A program made the translations under genes and the position numbers. From Gorillibacterium timonense (GTDB lineage: Bacteria; Bacillota; Bacilli; Paenibacillales; NBRC-103111): a stretch of DNA of 64,000 nt. The notes beneath the pieces are model-generated. The model saw nothing but the letters and a program-made list of their open reading frames with translations. It had not been told where the DNA came from and ran no database searches. This document shows positions 15,463-23,523 of this stretch, in pieces. The stretch covers positions 62,001 through 126,000 of the forward strand of contig NZ_LN881724.1 in assembly GCF_001457415.1 (NCBI RefSeq). The letters are read 5' to 3'. The stretch's first letter is position 1; each line of letters starts with the position of its first letter.

Positions 15463-16497
15463 ATGCTGGATTTGTTTACGCCTTATAAGCTGAAGGGATT
15501 GGAATTGAAAAATCGGGTCGTGCTGCCGCCGATGTGCCAATACTCGGTGCCGGCTAAGGACGGAATCGCCACGGAATGGCACTATCTGCATTATGTCAGC
15601 CGCGCGATTGGCGGAACGGGACTGATCATCATTGAAATGACCGATGTCGAGCCGGACGGCCGAATCTCTGATTATGATCTCGGTCTGTGGTCCGACGAAC
15701 AGATCCCGGCGCTCGCCCGTATCGTCGATGCTTGCCATTCCTATGGTGCGAAGGTCGGCATCCAGATCGGGCACGCGGGGCGCAAGGCCGAAGACGCGCC
15801 GGTTCCGGTTGCGCCGTCGCCGGTTCCGTTCGACGAGAACTCCAAGACACCGCATGAGCTGTCCACCGAAGAGGTAAAGGCGATGGTGGAGAAGTATCGC
15901 CTTGCCGTACGCCGCGCTGTGAAAGCCGGGTTCGATACGATCGAGCTGCACGGCGCTCACGGCTATCTGATCCATCAATTCCACTCGCCGCTCACCAACC
16001 GCCGTACCGACGAATACGGCAAGGATCGTACCTTGTTCGGGGTGGAGGTCATTCGGGCGGCGAAGGAAGAAATTCCGGCCGATATGCCGCTTATCCTCCG
16101 TATCTCCGCTCAGGAGTATGTTGATGGCGGATATGGCATCCGCGAGAGCGTTGAATTCAGCAAGGCTTACCGGGATGCGGGTGTCGACATCTTTCACGTG
16201 AGCTCCGGCGGCGAAGGCCCCATCGGTGCGGGCGGACGTCCCGGCACCCATGCTGCCTATCAAGTGCCGCTGGCTCGGCAGATCAAGGAAGGACTTGGCG
16301 TGCCGGTTATCGCTGTCGGCCGTCTCGAAGATCCTGCTCTGGCCAATGCGTTGATCGGCAACGATGACGCCGATATGGTCGCCGTCGGGCGGGGGATGCT
16401 GAAGGATGCTTACTGGACGTTGAGAGCAGCGGAAGAGCTGCGCAAGGAGACGGCCATTCCGAAACCATACGAAAGAGGCTTTGCCATCAAGAGGTAA
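15463..16497 (+). CDS. namA: NADPH dehydrogenase, old yellow enzyme family (YqjM-like)
   Basis: 344 residues, close to the 338 of B. subtilis YqjM. FMN-dependent reductase of activated C=C bonds and nitro compounds, part of oxidative and electrophile detoxification. The thermophilic-like OYE hallmarks are present: Cys25 and Tyr27 in LPPMCQYS (YqjM Cys26/Tyr28), the substrate-binding pair His163/His166 in ELHGAHGYLIHQF, and the FMN phosphate loop VAVGRGML near the C-terminus. A GAAGGAGAGAGG ribosome site precedes it, and it is co-transcribed with the MarR gene 17 bases later. Confidence 0.95.
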   Translation: MLDLFTPYKLKGLELKNRVVLPPMCQYSVPAKDGIATEWHYLHYVSRAIGGTGLIIIEMTDVEPDGRISDYDLGLWSDEQIPALARIVDACHSYGAKVGIQIGHAGRKAEDAPVPVAPSPVPFDENSKTPHELSTEEVKAMVEKYRLAVRRAVKAGFDTIELHGAHGYLIHQFHSPLTNRRTDEYGKDRTLFGVEVIRAAKEEIPADMPLILRISAQEYVDGGYGIRESVEFSKAYRDAGVDIFHVSSGGEGPIGAGGRPGTHAAYQVPLARQIKEGLGVPVIAVGRLEDPALANALIGNDDADMVAVGRGMLKDAYWTLRAAEELRKETAIPKPYERGFAIKR

Positions 16498-16514
16498 CGC
16501 CATCAGGAGGTACC

Positions 16515-16973
16515 ATGAGTCAAGAAACGAACGGGATGATGGAAGGCTGGCTGGCGCTAACCCAGATTCAGCTGAGTGTGGCGGCAAAGCTGGAGCAGGA
16601 GCTGCAGAGCAAGCATAATTGGTCGTTAAACGACTTCTATCTGCTGTATTTTCTGTCTGTCGCACCGGACAAAAAGCTGCGTCTCCAGCAGCTCGAAACC
16701 ATGATCGGCCTCAGCCAGAGCGCCGTCTCCCGGCTCGTCAGCCGCTTCGAAGCGCGGGGCTGCGGAGCGCTGCGCCGCCACGTCTGCGAAGAAGACCGCA
16801 GAAGCGTGTACACTGCTCTGACAGAGATCGGGGAAGCGGAAGTGGCTGCCGCCTATGATACCTTTATCCGCGTCCTCCGGGAGTCGCTGCCGGAACGCGA
16901 GCTTGAAGCGGCTGTGGAGACGATGCTGGCCGTGAATGCTCCTGCATCCGAAGCTAATGTTTCTGGTGATTAA
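16515..16973 (+). CDS. MarR-family regulator linked to the old yellow enzyme
   Basis: 152 residues, with an AGGAGGT ribosome site 4 bases before the ATG. Winged helix: LRLQQLETMIGLSQSAVSRL, followed by the ECEDRRS-type wing (CEEDRRSVYTALTEIGEA). Two cysteines (in GCGALRRHVCEEDRR) lie close to the recognition region and could sense electrophiles or oxidants, in keeping with regulation of an OYE; this is inference. Likely binds the 15400-15415 palindrome. Confidence 0.9.
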   Translation: MSQETNGMMEGWLALTQIQLSVAAKLEQELQSKHNWSLNDFYLLYFLSVAPDKKLRLQQLETMIGLSQSAVSRLVSRFEARGCGALRRHVCEEDRRSVYTALTEIGEAEVAAAYDTFIRVLRESLPERELEAAVETMLAVNAPASEANVSGD

Positions 16974-17017
16974 CAAGAGAAGCTCCGCTCCGTCAACTAG
17001 CATACCGGACGAATAAC

Positions 17018-17054
17018 AAAGGATGGCTCCCGTCAGGGATGCCATCCTTTGTTT
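17018..17054 (+). terminator. Terminator after the namA-marR operon
   Basis: AAAGGATGGC and GCCATCCTTT form a perfect 10-bp stem, followed by GTTTGG. The T-run is short, so strength is uncertain. Confidence 0.65.
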
Positions 17055-17246
17055 GGAATGGATATAATTACCTGCTCCGCGGGTGGAAGGATCCAGAAGC
17101 CGCGGACGGGGAGAGAATGAGCGCGGTTGATTTGTGCAGGCTTGCTTGAATACCCCTAAGGAACCGCGGCATTGTACGAATGAAGTCAATCTGTTATCGT
17201 GAGCAGAGACAGCAGAAGGATGAAATTCGCTAACGGAGTGTGGAGG

Positions 17247-17873
17247 ATGTCGCCGGTCGTATCCGATTCCCATAAAAAACAAAAGAAGCAGGTGATTCTG
17301 CGGAACGCCCTCTATTGCTTTGCAAGAAAGGGGTACCAGCAGACCACCATCGATGATATAGCCGCTCAAGCGGGGCTGAGCAAAGGCGCGATCTATCATT
17401 ATTTCCGATCGAAGGAAGAAATCTATTTTGAGGTCGTAAACGAGAATACAGCCGGATTGAACTCGAAGCTTGCGGAGGAGTTGGAGCCGATTTCGAACGC
17501 TCTCGATAAGCTGGCACATCTCTTCGATACCTATCTGAGCAACAGCCATCTGGACCCGGATGTGAAGGACTTGTTTCAGGTCTATTACGAATTCCGCCTG
17601 CAGTCGTGCAGGGATGAAGCGATCGCAGGTTATTTCCGCAACCGGCGAGGGGGACGGATGCTGCCTTTGGTGGAGGAGATTGTGCGAGGAGGCCAGACAA
17701 AAGGGGAGATCCGCAGGGATCGGGATGCCACGGTAGCGGCTCAAACCTTCTGGGCATTGATCGACGGTGCCTCGATCTCGATCGTGACCGATGATGGTTT
17801 TCCTTATCAGGAAACGCTTATGCAGATGAAGTCTATGTTTCTAATGGATCTTGCCCCTGCGGCGGCAAACTAA
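17247..17873 (+). CDS. TetR-family transcriptional regulator
   Basis: 208 residues from the ATG at 17247; GTG at 17199 and ATG at 17220 are in frame but also have no well-spaced ribosome site, so the start is uncertain. The TetR headpiece is textbook (KKQVILRNALYCFARKGYQQ, TTIDDIAAQAGLSKGAIYHY, FRSKEEIYFEV). The variable ligand domain follows with a C-terminal LIDGASIS segment. The TetR-style box at 17985 lies between this gene and the acetyltransferase gene, suggesting it controls the downstream gene. Ligand unknown. Confidence 0.9.
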   Translation: MSPVVSDSHKKQKKQVILRNALYCFARKGYQQTTIDDIAAQAGLSKGAIYHYFRSKEEIYFEVVNENTAGLNSKLAEELEPISNALDKLAHLFDTYLSNSHLDPDVKDLFQVYYEFRLQSCRDEAIAGYFRNRRGGRMLPLVEEIVRGGQTKGEIRRDRDATVAAQTFWALIDGASISIVTDDGFPYQETLMQMKSMFLMDLAPAAAN

Positions 17874-17885
17874 ACCGATGGGCTC

Positions 17886-17918
17886 GCCCCTCTTCCGAAA
17901 GGAGGAGGGGCTTATTTT
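17886..17918 (+). terminator. Terminator after the TetR gene
   Basis: GCCCCTCTTCC-GAAA-GGAGGAGGGGC, an 11-bp stem with one G-T pair and a GAAA tetraloop, followed by TTATTTTG. Confidence 0.85.
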
Positions 17919-17984
17919 GTTATAGTGATCTTTTCCATGGCGAGCTCTTGCAAAACGAATTGGAATGTGGTTAACTCTAAATAA

Positions 17985-17998
17985 ACTGACTAGTCGGT
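17985..17998. promoter_or_regulatory. TetR-type operator between TetR and GNAT genes
   Basis: ACTGACTAGTCGGT has an 8-bp perfect core (GACTAGTC) and weaker outer symmetry reaching into AAATAA/TTTATT. This GACTAGTC core with flanking ACT/GGT is frequent in TetR-family operators. It lies 32 bases upstream of the acetyltransferase start, in a promoter position. Confidence 0.6.
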
Positions 17999-18029
17999 AT
18001 TTATTATCAAGGCATGGGGTGAATCCACA

Positions 18030-18914
18030 ATGGAGATCAGGCGAATGGAGGGCTGCTCGCTGGCCGACGCTGTTGAGGCTTGGAATGCGGGATTTACCGG
18101 TTATTATTTCAATGCGGCAACCACGGCGGATGCGATGCTGAGAAGAATGGTTCAGGAGGAATTGTCTCCGCACTTGTCCTTGATCGCCTACCATGAAGCT
18201 CGGCCTGTCGGAATTGTGCTTGGGGGAGTTCGCCTTATCACCAATCGGAAGGTCGGCTGGAACGGGGGCACAGGCGTTGCTCCCGATCTGCGCGGCAAGG
18301 GGACGGGTAAGCTGCTGATGGAAGCTCATCTGGACATTTTACGCGAAGAAGGGGCGGAATCCGCCACTCTGGAAGCGATTCTTGCCAATGACCGGGCCAT
18401 CTCTTTGTATCAAAAGGTCGGGTATCGCGTGATCGACGAACTGGAGCATCTCAGCCTGAAGGGAAAAGCCCAGTTGTCCATCTCAGCTCCGTTGTCCTTC
18501 GAATACCGGATCGAGCGCCTTTCTCCCGATCGCATTGACTCCATCCCTTTCTATAAATCGGGAAACCCTTGGCAAACCCATTGGCAAAGCGCAAGGGAGG
18601 GAGAAGCAATCGTTGTCTTCAACGGAGCCGGAGCTCCTGTCGGTTATGCCTATTCCAAACGAGTCTACACGCCGGAAGGGCGTCATGAATCGACGGTCAT
18701 GCACCAATGTGAGACGGCGTTGACGGATGTGGAGGGGGAACGGGTCATCCGGATTTTACTGGATGCGGTATTCGGGCGATTTGAGGATGATATCAACCGG
18801 GTGATTCCGAATGTGCCGAAGAAGGCTTCCGCCATGACGGGAATGGTTTTGAAAAAAATGGGATTTGAAACGGTGGCTGAACAAGTTCAGATGGTGAAGG
18901 ATTTGGCAGGTTAA
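18030..18914 (+). CDS. GNAT-family N-acetyltransferase
   Basis: 294 residues with a GGGGTGA ribosome site. The N-terminal half is a complete GNAT fold: motif A VAPDLRGKGTGKLLMEAHLD binds acetyl-CoA, and motif B is LANDRAISLYQKVGYRVI. The second half (about residues 150-294) repeats the general GNAT length but lacks a clear second motif A, so it may be a degenerate or substrate-binding half. The substrate is not predictable. The upstream TetR box suggests inducible expression. Confidence 0.85.
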   Translation: MEIRRMEGCSLADAVEAWNAGFTGYYFNAATTADAMLRRMVQEELSPHLSLIAYHEARPVGIVLGGVRLITNRKVGWNGGTGVAPDLRGKGTGKLLMEAHLDILREEGAESATLEAILANDRAISLYQKVGYRVIDELEHLSLKGKAQLSISAPLSFEYRIERLSPDRIDSIPFYKSGNPWQTHWQSAREGEAIVVFNGAGAPVGYAYSKRVYTPEGRHESTVMHQCETALTDVEGERVIRILLDAVFGRFEDDINRVIPNVPKKASAMTGMVLKKMGFETVAEQVQMVKDLAG

Positions 18915-18964
18915 TCATCCGGCTTGAGTTAAGCCGGTTGAGGGATATCCAGAGGGAGGGACTT

Positions 18965-20044
18965 ATGGACAAAGTAACGGAACAGATGAAGAAGCTGACG
19001 GAATTGGACGGTATTTCAGGAGATGAGAGAGAAGTAGGCCGGGAATTGGAAAACCTGCTCGCTCCTCATGCCGATGAAGTGGTACGGGATCGGCTTGGGA
19101 GCGTGTTCGGGAAGAAAGCGGGGAAGGTGTCGGGACCGAAGATTTTGCTCGCAGGCCACCTCGATGAAGTAGGGTTCATGGTCACGCAGATCACGGAAGG
19201 CGGATATCTCCGTTTTACACCGGTCGGAGGCTGGTGGTCGCATAATCTGCTCTCCCAGAGGGTTGCCGTCCGGACGGAGCAAGGGAAGCTTCTGGGCTTG
19301 ATCGGCTCCAAAGCGCCTCATCTTCTTACAAACGAGGAAAGAGCAAAAGTGATTCTGCTGAAGGAGCTGTTTGTAGACATCGGGGCGTCGAGTCGGGCGG
19401 AGGCGGAAGAAATGGGAGTGCGGGTAGGAGATCCCGTGAGCCCCGTATCGGAGTTTACGACTCTGCGAAACGGAGAGCTCTGGATGGGGAAAGCCCTGGA
19501 CAACCGGGCAGGCTGTCTGCTCGCTGCCGAGGTGCTCCGACGCTTGAGCGAGGAAGGTATTTCTCATCCGAATGAAGTCTACGCAGGGGGAACGGTGCAG
19601 GAGGAGGTCGGGCTGCGCGGAGCGGCGACGGCGGCCCGGATGATCGAACCGGATATCGCCTTTGCCCTCGATGTTTGCACCTCCTACGATACACCGGGAA
19701 TGGAAAGCTACGCGGGATCCTGCGGCATTGGCAAAGGTCCTGTCCTCTCTGTTCTGGATTCTACGATGATCGCCCATCGCGGACTCCTCAAGCTGGTCAC
19801 CGACACGGCGAAGGAATTGAGCATTCCGCTGCAGTTCGAGACGTCCATGGCGGGGGGAACGGACGCAGGCCGCTTCCACATCAATGGCGCTGGATGCCCT
19901 TCGCTTGCGCTCGGCTTTGCTGTTCGGTACCTTCACAGCCATAATTCGGTTATGGCCAAACAGGACTTTGAGCAAGCAGCTGATCTGATGGTGGCGGTCA
20001 TTCGCAAGCTGGATCGCACCGCAGTGGAGGCCATTCTTCGATGA
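18965..20044 (+). CDS. M42-family aminopeptidase
   Basis: 359 residues from the ATG at 18965, preceded by GAGGGAGGGACTT. M42 enzymes are cobalt- or zinc-dependent aminopeptidases/cellulase-associated deblocking peptidases that form tetrahedral dodecamers. Visible metal and catalytic elements are His65 and Asp67 (LAGHLDEVGF), KALDNRAGC (bridging Asp), TVQEEVGLRGA (catalytic Glu pair), ALDVCTSYD, GGTDAG and LHSHNSV with the last metal His. Cytoplasmic (no signal). A clear terminator follows. Confidence 0.94.
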   Translation: MDKVTEQMKKLTELDGISGDEREVGRELENLLAPHADEVVRDRLGSVFGKKAGKVSGPKILLAGHLDEVGFMVTQITEGGYLRFTPVGGWWSHNLLSQRVAVRTEQGKLLGLIGSKAPHLLTNEERAKVILLKELFVDIGASSRAEAEEMGVRVGDPVSPVSEFTTLRNGELWMGKALDNRAGCLLAAEVLRRLSEEGISHPNEVYAGGTVQEEVGLRGAATAARMIEPDIAFALDVCTSYDTPGMESYAGSCGIGKGPVLSVLDSTMIAHRGLLKLVTDTAKELSIPLQFETSMAGGTDAGRFHINGAGCPSLALGFAVRYLHSHNSVMAKQDFEQAADLMVAVIRKLDRTAVEAILR

Positions 20045-20134
20045 ACGCTCTTCTGAGGTTTTATTCCCATATCCGCCTGCCTACCCGCGTGGAGATCACG
20101 CCGCGGTGAGCGGATCGCACCACCTTCCACATTT

Positions 20135-20187
20135 GGACCCGTTCCGTATTGCCCGATTGGGCTGCGGACTCGGGTTCCTTTTTTATT
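20135..20187 (+). terminator. Terminator after the M42 peptidase gene
   Basis: GGACCCG..CCG...GCCC pairs with GGGC..CGG...CGGGTTCC around GATT and is followed by TTTTTT. The rest of the 311-base gap (20045-20355) shows no gene; it presumably holds the promoter of the next LacI gene, but I could not choose one confidently. Confidence 0.75.
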
Positions 20188-20355
20188 GAAGATGTGAGAA
20201 TGAGGCTATGCGGAGGAATCATTAGCGGAGAAAGCAGACGGTGGAGACGGAAAGCGAGCCGGTCGCGATTGCTCTCCGAAAGTTGATCTATGGGGTGGGG
20301 TGTTATATCTTAAAGGGAAGAAGCTCGCGGAATAAGGGAGAGGACCTGCCGCCTC

Positions 20356-21417
20356 ATGAAAAAAATTACGATGCAAATGATTGCGGATCATCTGCAGGTG
20401 TCCAAAGCACTTGTGTCCAAGGCGCTCTCCAATGATCCGGCTGTAAATGATGGAACGAGGGAAACGATTTGGAAGACAGCGGAGGAGATGGGATACCGTT
20501 TCAAGAATGCCCGCAAAACCGGCTCCGCCTCGTTAAAAGGCAATTTAGCGGTGCTTATGCCGCGCGCGTATCTGGATGACATGGAGTATTGGGGCAAGGT
20601 GCTGCACGGCATCGAGAAGGAGCTGTCGGATCACAGCTTCAGCATGATCTTGTCGAGCATCGACCTATCGCTTCCAACGAAGGAAGGGCTGCCCTCCAGC
20701 ATCTATGAACGAAAAGTGGACGGAGCCATCGTCATGGGCCATCTTCCGGAAAGCTACGTCCAGGTGCTAAAGGCTCTTCAATTCCCGTATGTGATGCTGG
20801 ATGCCAACCTGACCGAGCCTTCGGTGGACCATGTGCTCGCGAACAATTTCCTGGGCGCCTTTCAAGCGGCGACTCATCTCCTGCAATCCGGCCACCGGAA
20901 GATCGGATTCGTCGGAGATGAGGATACGTCGTGGAGCTTCCGGGAGCGCAGCCGCGGATTTCGGGAGGCTCTATTCGATTACAACCGGCGGGTACCGAAC
21001 GGGGCTTCCTACTGCATCATCGAGGGGATCGGGGTAAGCGGCAACGGCATGTATGTGAGCGATGATTTCGCCGCTAACCTGAAGCAGGCCGTATCCGGCG
21101 CTGAACCCGCCACCGGTTTGTTTTGCGCGAACGACCTCACTGCTTTTGAAGCGCTGAAGCTGCTGTCGGAGTGGGGAATCCGTTGCCCGGAGGACATCTC
21201 GCTGATCGGCTTCGATGACCTGACGCTAGCCGAACGAATGAGTCCCAAGCTCACGACAATCCGCGTTCCGAAGAATGACATCGGCGCTCGCGCCGCGCAG
21301 CTTATTTTGCGGCGGATCGAGAATCCGGAGGTTACGGCCGAACATGTCCTTCTCGCAACGCAACTGATTCAGCGAGGTTCTGTTGGCTTGGTTCAAGGGA
21401 AAGGAGCGCTCTCTTGA
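20356..21417 (+). CDS. LacI-family transcriptional regulator
   Basis: 353 residues. Headpiece MKKITMQMIADHLQVSKALV and SKALSNDPAVNDGTRETIW, hinge to about residue 60, then the sugar-binding domain with LFCANDLTAFEALKLL, SLIGFDDLTLAERMSPKLTT and a DIGARAAQLILRRI C-terminus. The stop codon overlaps the mqnB start region (TTGATGACGATG), so this regulator is translationally coupled to two menaquinone genes, an unexpected pairing. The ligand is unknown. Confidence 0.92.
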   Translation: MKKITMQMIADHLQVSKALVSKALSNDPAVNDGTRETIWKTAEEMGYRFKNARKTGSASLKGNLAVLMPRAYLDDMEYWGKVLHGIEKELSDHSFSMILSSIDLSLPTKEGLPSSIYERKVDGAIVMGHLPESYVQVLKALQFPYVMLDANLTEPSVDHVLANNFLGAFQAATHLLQSGHRKIGFVGDEDTSWSFRERSRGFREALFDYNRRVPNGASYCIIEGIGVSGNGMYVSDDFAANLKQAVSGAEPATGLFCANDLTAFEALKLLSEWGIRCPEDISLIGFDDLTLAERMSPKLTTIRVPKNDIGARAAQLILRRIENPEVTAEHVLLATQLIQRGSVGLVQGKGALS

Positions 21418-22094
21418 TGACGATGAGCGGGAAGCTTCTTGTGATGACGGCGGTGGAGGCGGAACGAGAAGCGCTCGGAGCGCTTTCCGGCTCGGACCGG
21501 TTCGAGGTGCGGCTCGCCGGAGTGGGGCCGATCGCGGCCGCGGCCGCTACCGCCTCCATTCTGGCAGCGTCAGCACCCGGTACTTACTCGCTCGTGATGA
21601 GCGCCGGCATCGGGGGTGGGTTTCCCGGACGAGCCGAGCCGGGAGAGCTGGTCGTGGCGACGGAGACGGCCGCTGTGGAGCTGGGAGCCGAGACAGCGGA
21701 GCGAGATGAGCATGGCGGGGGTTTTCTCCCGCTGGAGGAGCTCGGCTTTGGCGTAAGCCGGTATCCGGCTGATCCAGGAACGGCGGAGCTGCTCGTCCGC
21801 CGGCTCAAGGAGGCCGGGCTGCCGGTTGTCGCCGGGCCTGTTCTGACGGTATCCACCATAACGGGAACGGCCGAGACCGCCCAGAAGCGCCTGCGGCTCA
21901 TCCCGGAAGCCATAGCGGAGGCGATGGAGGGGTTTGGCGTAGCGGAAGCGGCGGGACGTTTCGGCCTTCCTTATGCCGAGCTGCGCGCCATCTCCAACCG
22001 GGTCGGCCCCCGTGATCGCAGCTCCTGGCAGATGAAGGAAGCTTTTGCCGCCTTGAGGGCGGCCAGTTTGGCGATGAAGGAGGCATTTGACTGA
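21417..22094 (+). CDS. mqnB: Futalosine hydrolase
   Basis: 225 residues from the ATG at 21417; a TTG at 21414 and an ATG at 21423 are alternatives. AAAGGAG lies 10 bases upstream. MqnB removes hypoxanthine (or adenine) from futalosine to give dehypoxanthine futalosine in the alternative menaquinone pathway. Purine-nucleoside-phosphorylase-like features include MTAVEAEREAL, MSAGIGGGF (base-binding Gly loop), AEAMEGFGVAEAA with the ribose-binding Met-Glu pair, and RAISNRVGPRDRSSW. It overlaps mqnD by one base. Confidence 0.94.
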   Translation: MTMSGKLLVMTAVEAEREALGALSGSDRFEVRLAGVGPIAAAAATASILAASAPGTYSLVMSAGIGGGFPGRAEPGELVVATETAAVELGAETAERDEHGGGFLPLEELGFGVSRYPADPGTAELLVRRLKEAGLPVVAGPVLTVSTITGTAETAQKRLRLIPEAIAEAMEGFGVAEAAGRFGLPYAELRAISNRVGPRDRSSWQMKEAFAALRAASLAMKEAFD

Positions 22095-22927
22095 TGTTGA
22101 CGATTGCTTTTTCCCCTTGTCCGAATGATACCTTCGTCTTTCATGCCTGGGTTCACGGGCGGATTGCCGGAGCGCCGGAGCTCTCGGTGACCTATGCGGA
22201 CATCGATGTGACAAATGGGTTGGCCACTCAAGATGACGGACCGGAAGTGCTGAAGGTGTCCTATGCCGCACTCCCTTGGCTGCTGGACAAGTATGCTCTC
22301 ATCCCTTGCGGGGGAGCGCTGGGCCGCGGCTGCGGACCGCTTGTCCTGACGCGGGACGGCTCGTCCGATCCCGCCTATCTCTCCGGCAAACGAATCGCAG
22401 TCCCGAGCGACCTCTCCACCGCGTACTTGCTGTTTCGGCTGTGGGCCGCGCGGCATGTTCCGGGAGGCGTCGGCGAGATCGTGGTCATGCCCTTCGACCA
22501 AATCATGTCGGCCGTAAGGGATGGGGACATCGACGCCGGGCTCGTCATTCACGAGGCGAGGTTCACCTATCCGGCCTACGGCCTCACCATGCTCGCGGAT
22601 ATGGGGGCCTGGTGGGAGCTGGACACCGGTCTGCCGATTCCGCTCGGAGCCATTGTGGCTCGCCGGGATTTGGACCGAACTGCCATCACGGATTGGGTTC
22701 GGGCTTCCGTACGCTATGCCTGGGCTCATCCGGAGGAATCTCGTTCTTATGTCATAAGCCATGCCCAAGAGATGGACCCGCAGGTGGCGGATGCTCACAT
22801 CAAGCTCTACGTCAACGAGTTCACCGAGGACTTGAGAGAAGACGGGATGCTTGCCGTTCGTGCCCTCCTTCATCGAGCTGCGGAGGAAGGGCTGGTGCCG
22901 CGGGTGGACGACAGCCTGTTAGGTTAG
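22094..22927 (+). CDS. mqnD: 1,4-dihydroxy-6-naphthoate synthase
   Basis: 277 residues. The N-terminal FSPCPNDTFVFHAW is diagnostic for MqnD, which converts cyclic de-hypoxanthine futalosine to 1,4-dihydroxy-6-naphthoate. DVTNGLATQDD, VSYAALPWLL, GCGPLVL and VIHEARFTYPAYGL build the periplasmic-binding-protein-like fold. Start ATG overlaps the mqnB stop (TGATG). mqnA and mqnC are not in the window. The organism therefore appears to make menaquinone by the futalosine route. Confidence 0.95.
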   Translation: MLTIAFSPCPNDTFVFHAWVHGRIAGAPELSVTYADIDVTNGLATQDDGPEVLKVSYAALPWLLDKYALIPCGGALGRGCGPLVLTRDGSSDPAYLSGKRIAVPSDLSTAYLLFRLWAARHVPGGVGEIVVMPFDQIMSAVRDGDIDAGLVIHEARFTYPAYGLTMLADMGAWWELDTGLPIPLGAIVARRDLDRTAITDWVRASVRYAWAHPEESRSYVISHAQEMDPQVADAHIKLYVNEFTEDLREDGMLAVRALLHRAAEEGLVPRVDDSLLG

Positions 22928-22980
22928 TGCCACTCACCGCTCGGCGATTTTGTTGCGAATGATGCTGGTGTAAGGAGGAA

Positions 22981-23345
22981 ATGCCCGTGAAAATCGGTGT
23001 GGGTACGAATGGCTTTTTCCCTGCTTTGCAGGCGGGGGAGATGACCGTGGAGAAGATCATCAAATGGACGGCGGAGCATGGAGGAGAGCATGTCGAGATC
23101 GTTCCTCTTGGCTTCGAGCTGATCGGGATCCGGGTAGAGGCTGGTTTCGCTCGGCATCGGGCAAATTTTTACGAGGGGCGATTGCCGGTCACGGGGATCT
23201 GCCCTTGCGGGAAATCCTTCAGGCCATTAAGCATTCAGGCTATGAAGGATTGCTGTCGCTTGAATTTGAAGGCATGGAGGAATGCCGGCATGGAGTGGAG
23301 ATCGGACTCGAAAACCTGCGGCGCTTGTGGGACGATTGTCTTTAA
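22981..23345 (+). pseudogene. Decayed sugar phosphate isomerase/epimerase (large internal deletion)
   Basis: A GGAGG site precedes MPVKIGVGTNGFFPALQAGE and EHVEIVPLGFELIG, the N-terminus of a TIM-barrel sugar isomerase. After about 45 codons homology-like sequence resumes in another frame as GHGDLPLREILQAIKHSGYE, LSLEFEGMEE and GLENLRRLWDDCL, the C-terminus of the same kind of protein. The total is about 120 codons against the usual 270-290, so the middle of the barrel is missing and the ends are out of frame. It cannot make a working enzyme. An intact relative follows at 23524. Confidence 0.75.
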
Positions 23346-23523
23346 CAAGGAGACCGTATAGCTTCAGAGGTCGATGCCTTTGGCAGGTTGAACGAGAGCG
23401 TGTCTTCAAACTTAGTTTGGAGCAAAATCGGAGTACATCTGTGCGTTCATCCCGTTTGATGATACGTTCTAGGTGAGCGCAGTTTATTTCAGGTAGTGTA
23501 CACGGGTAAGGAGCGTGAATCGA

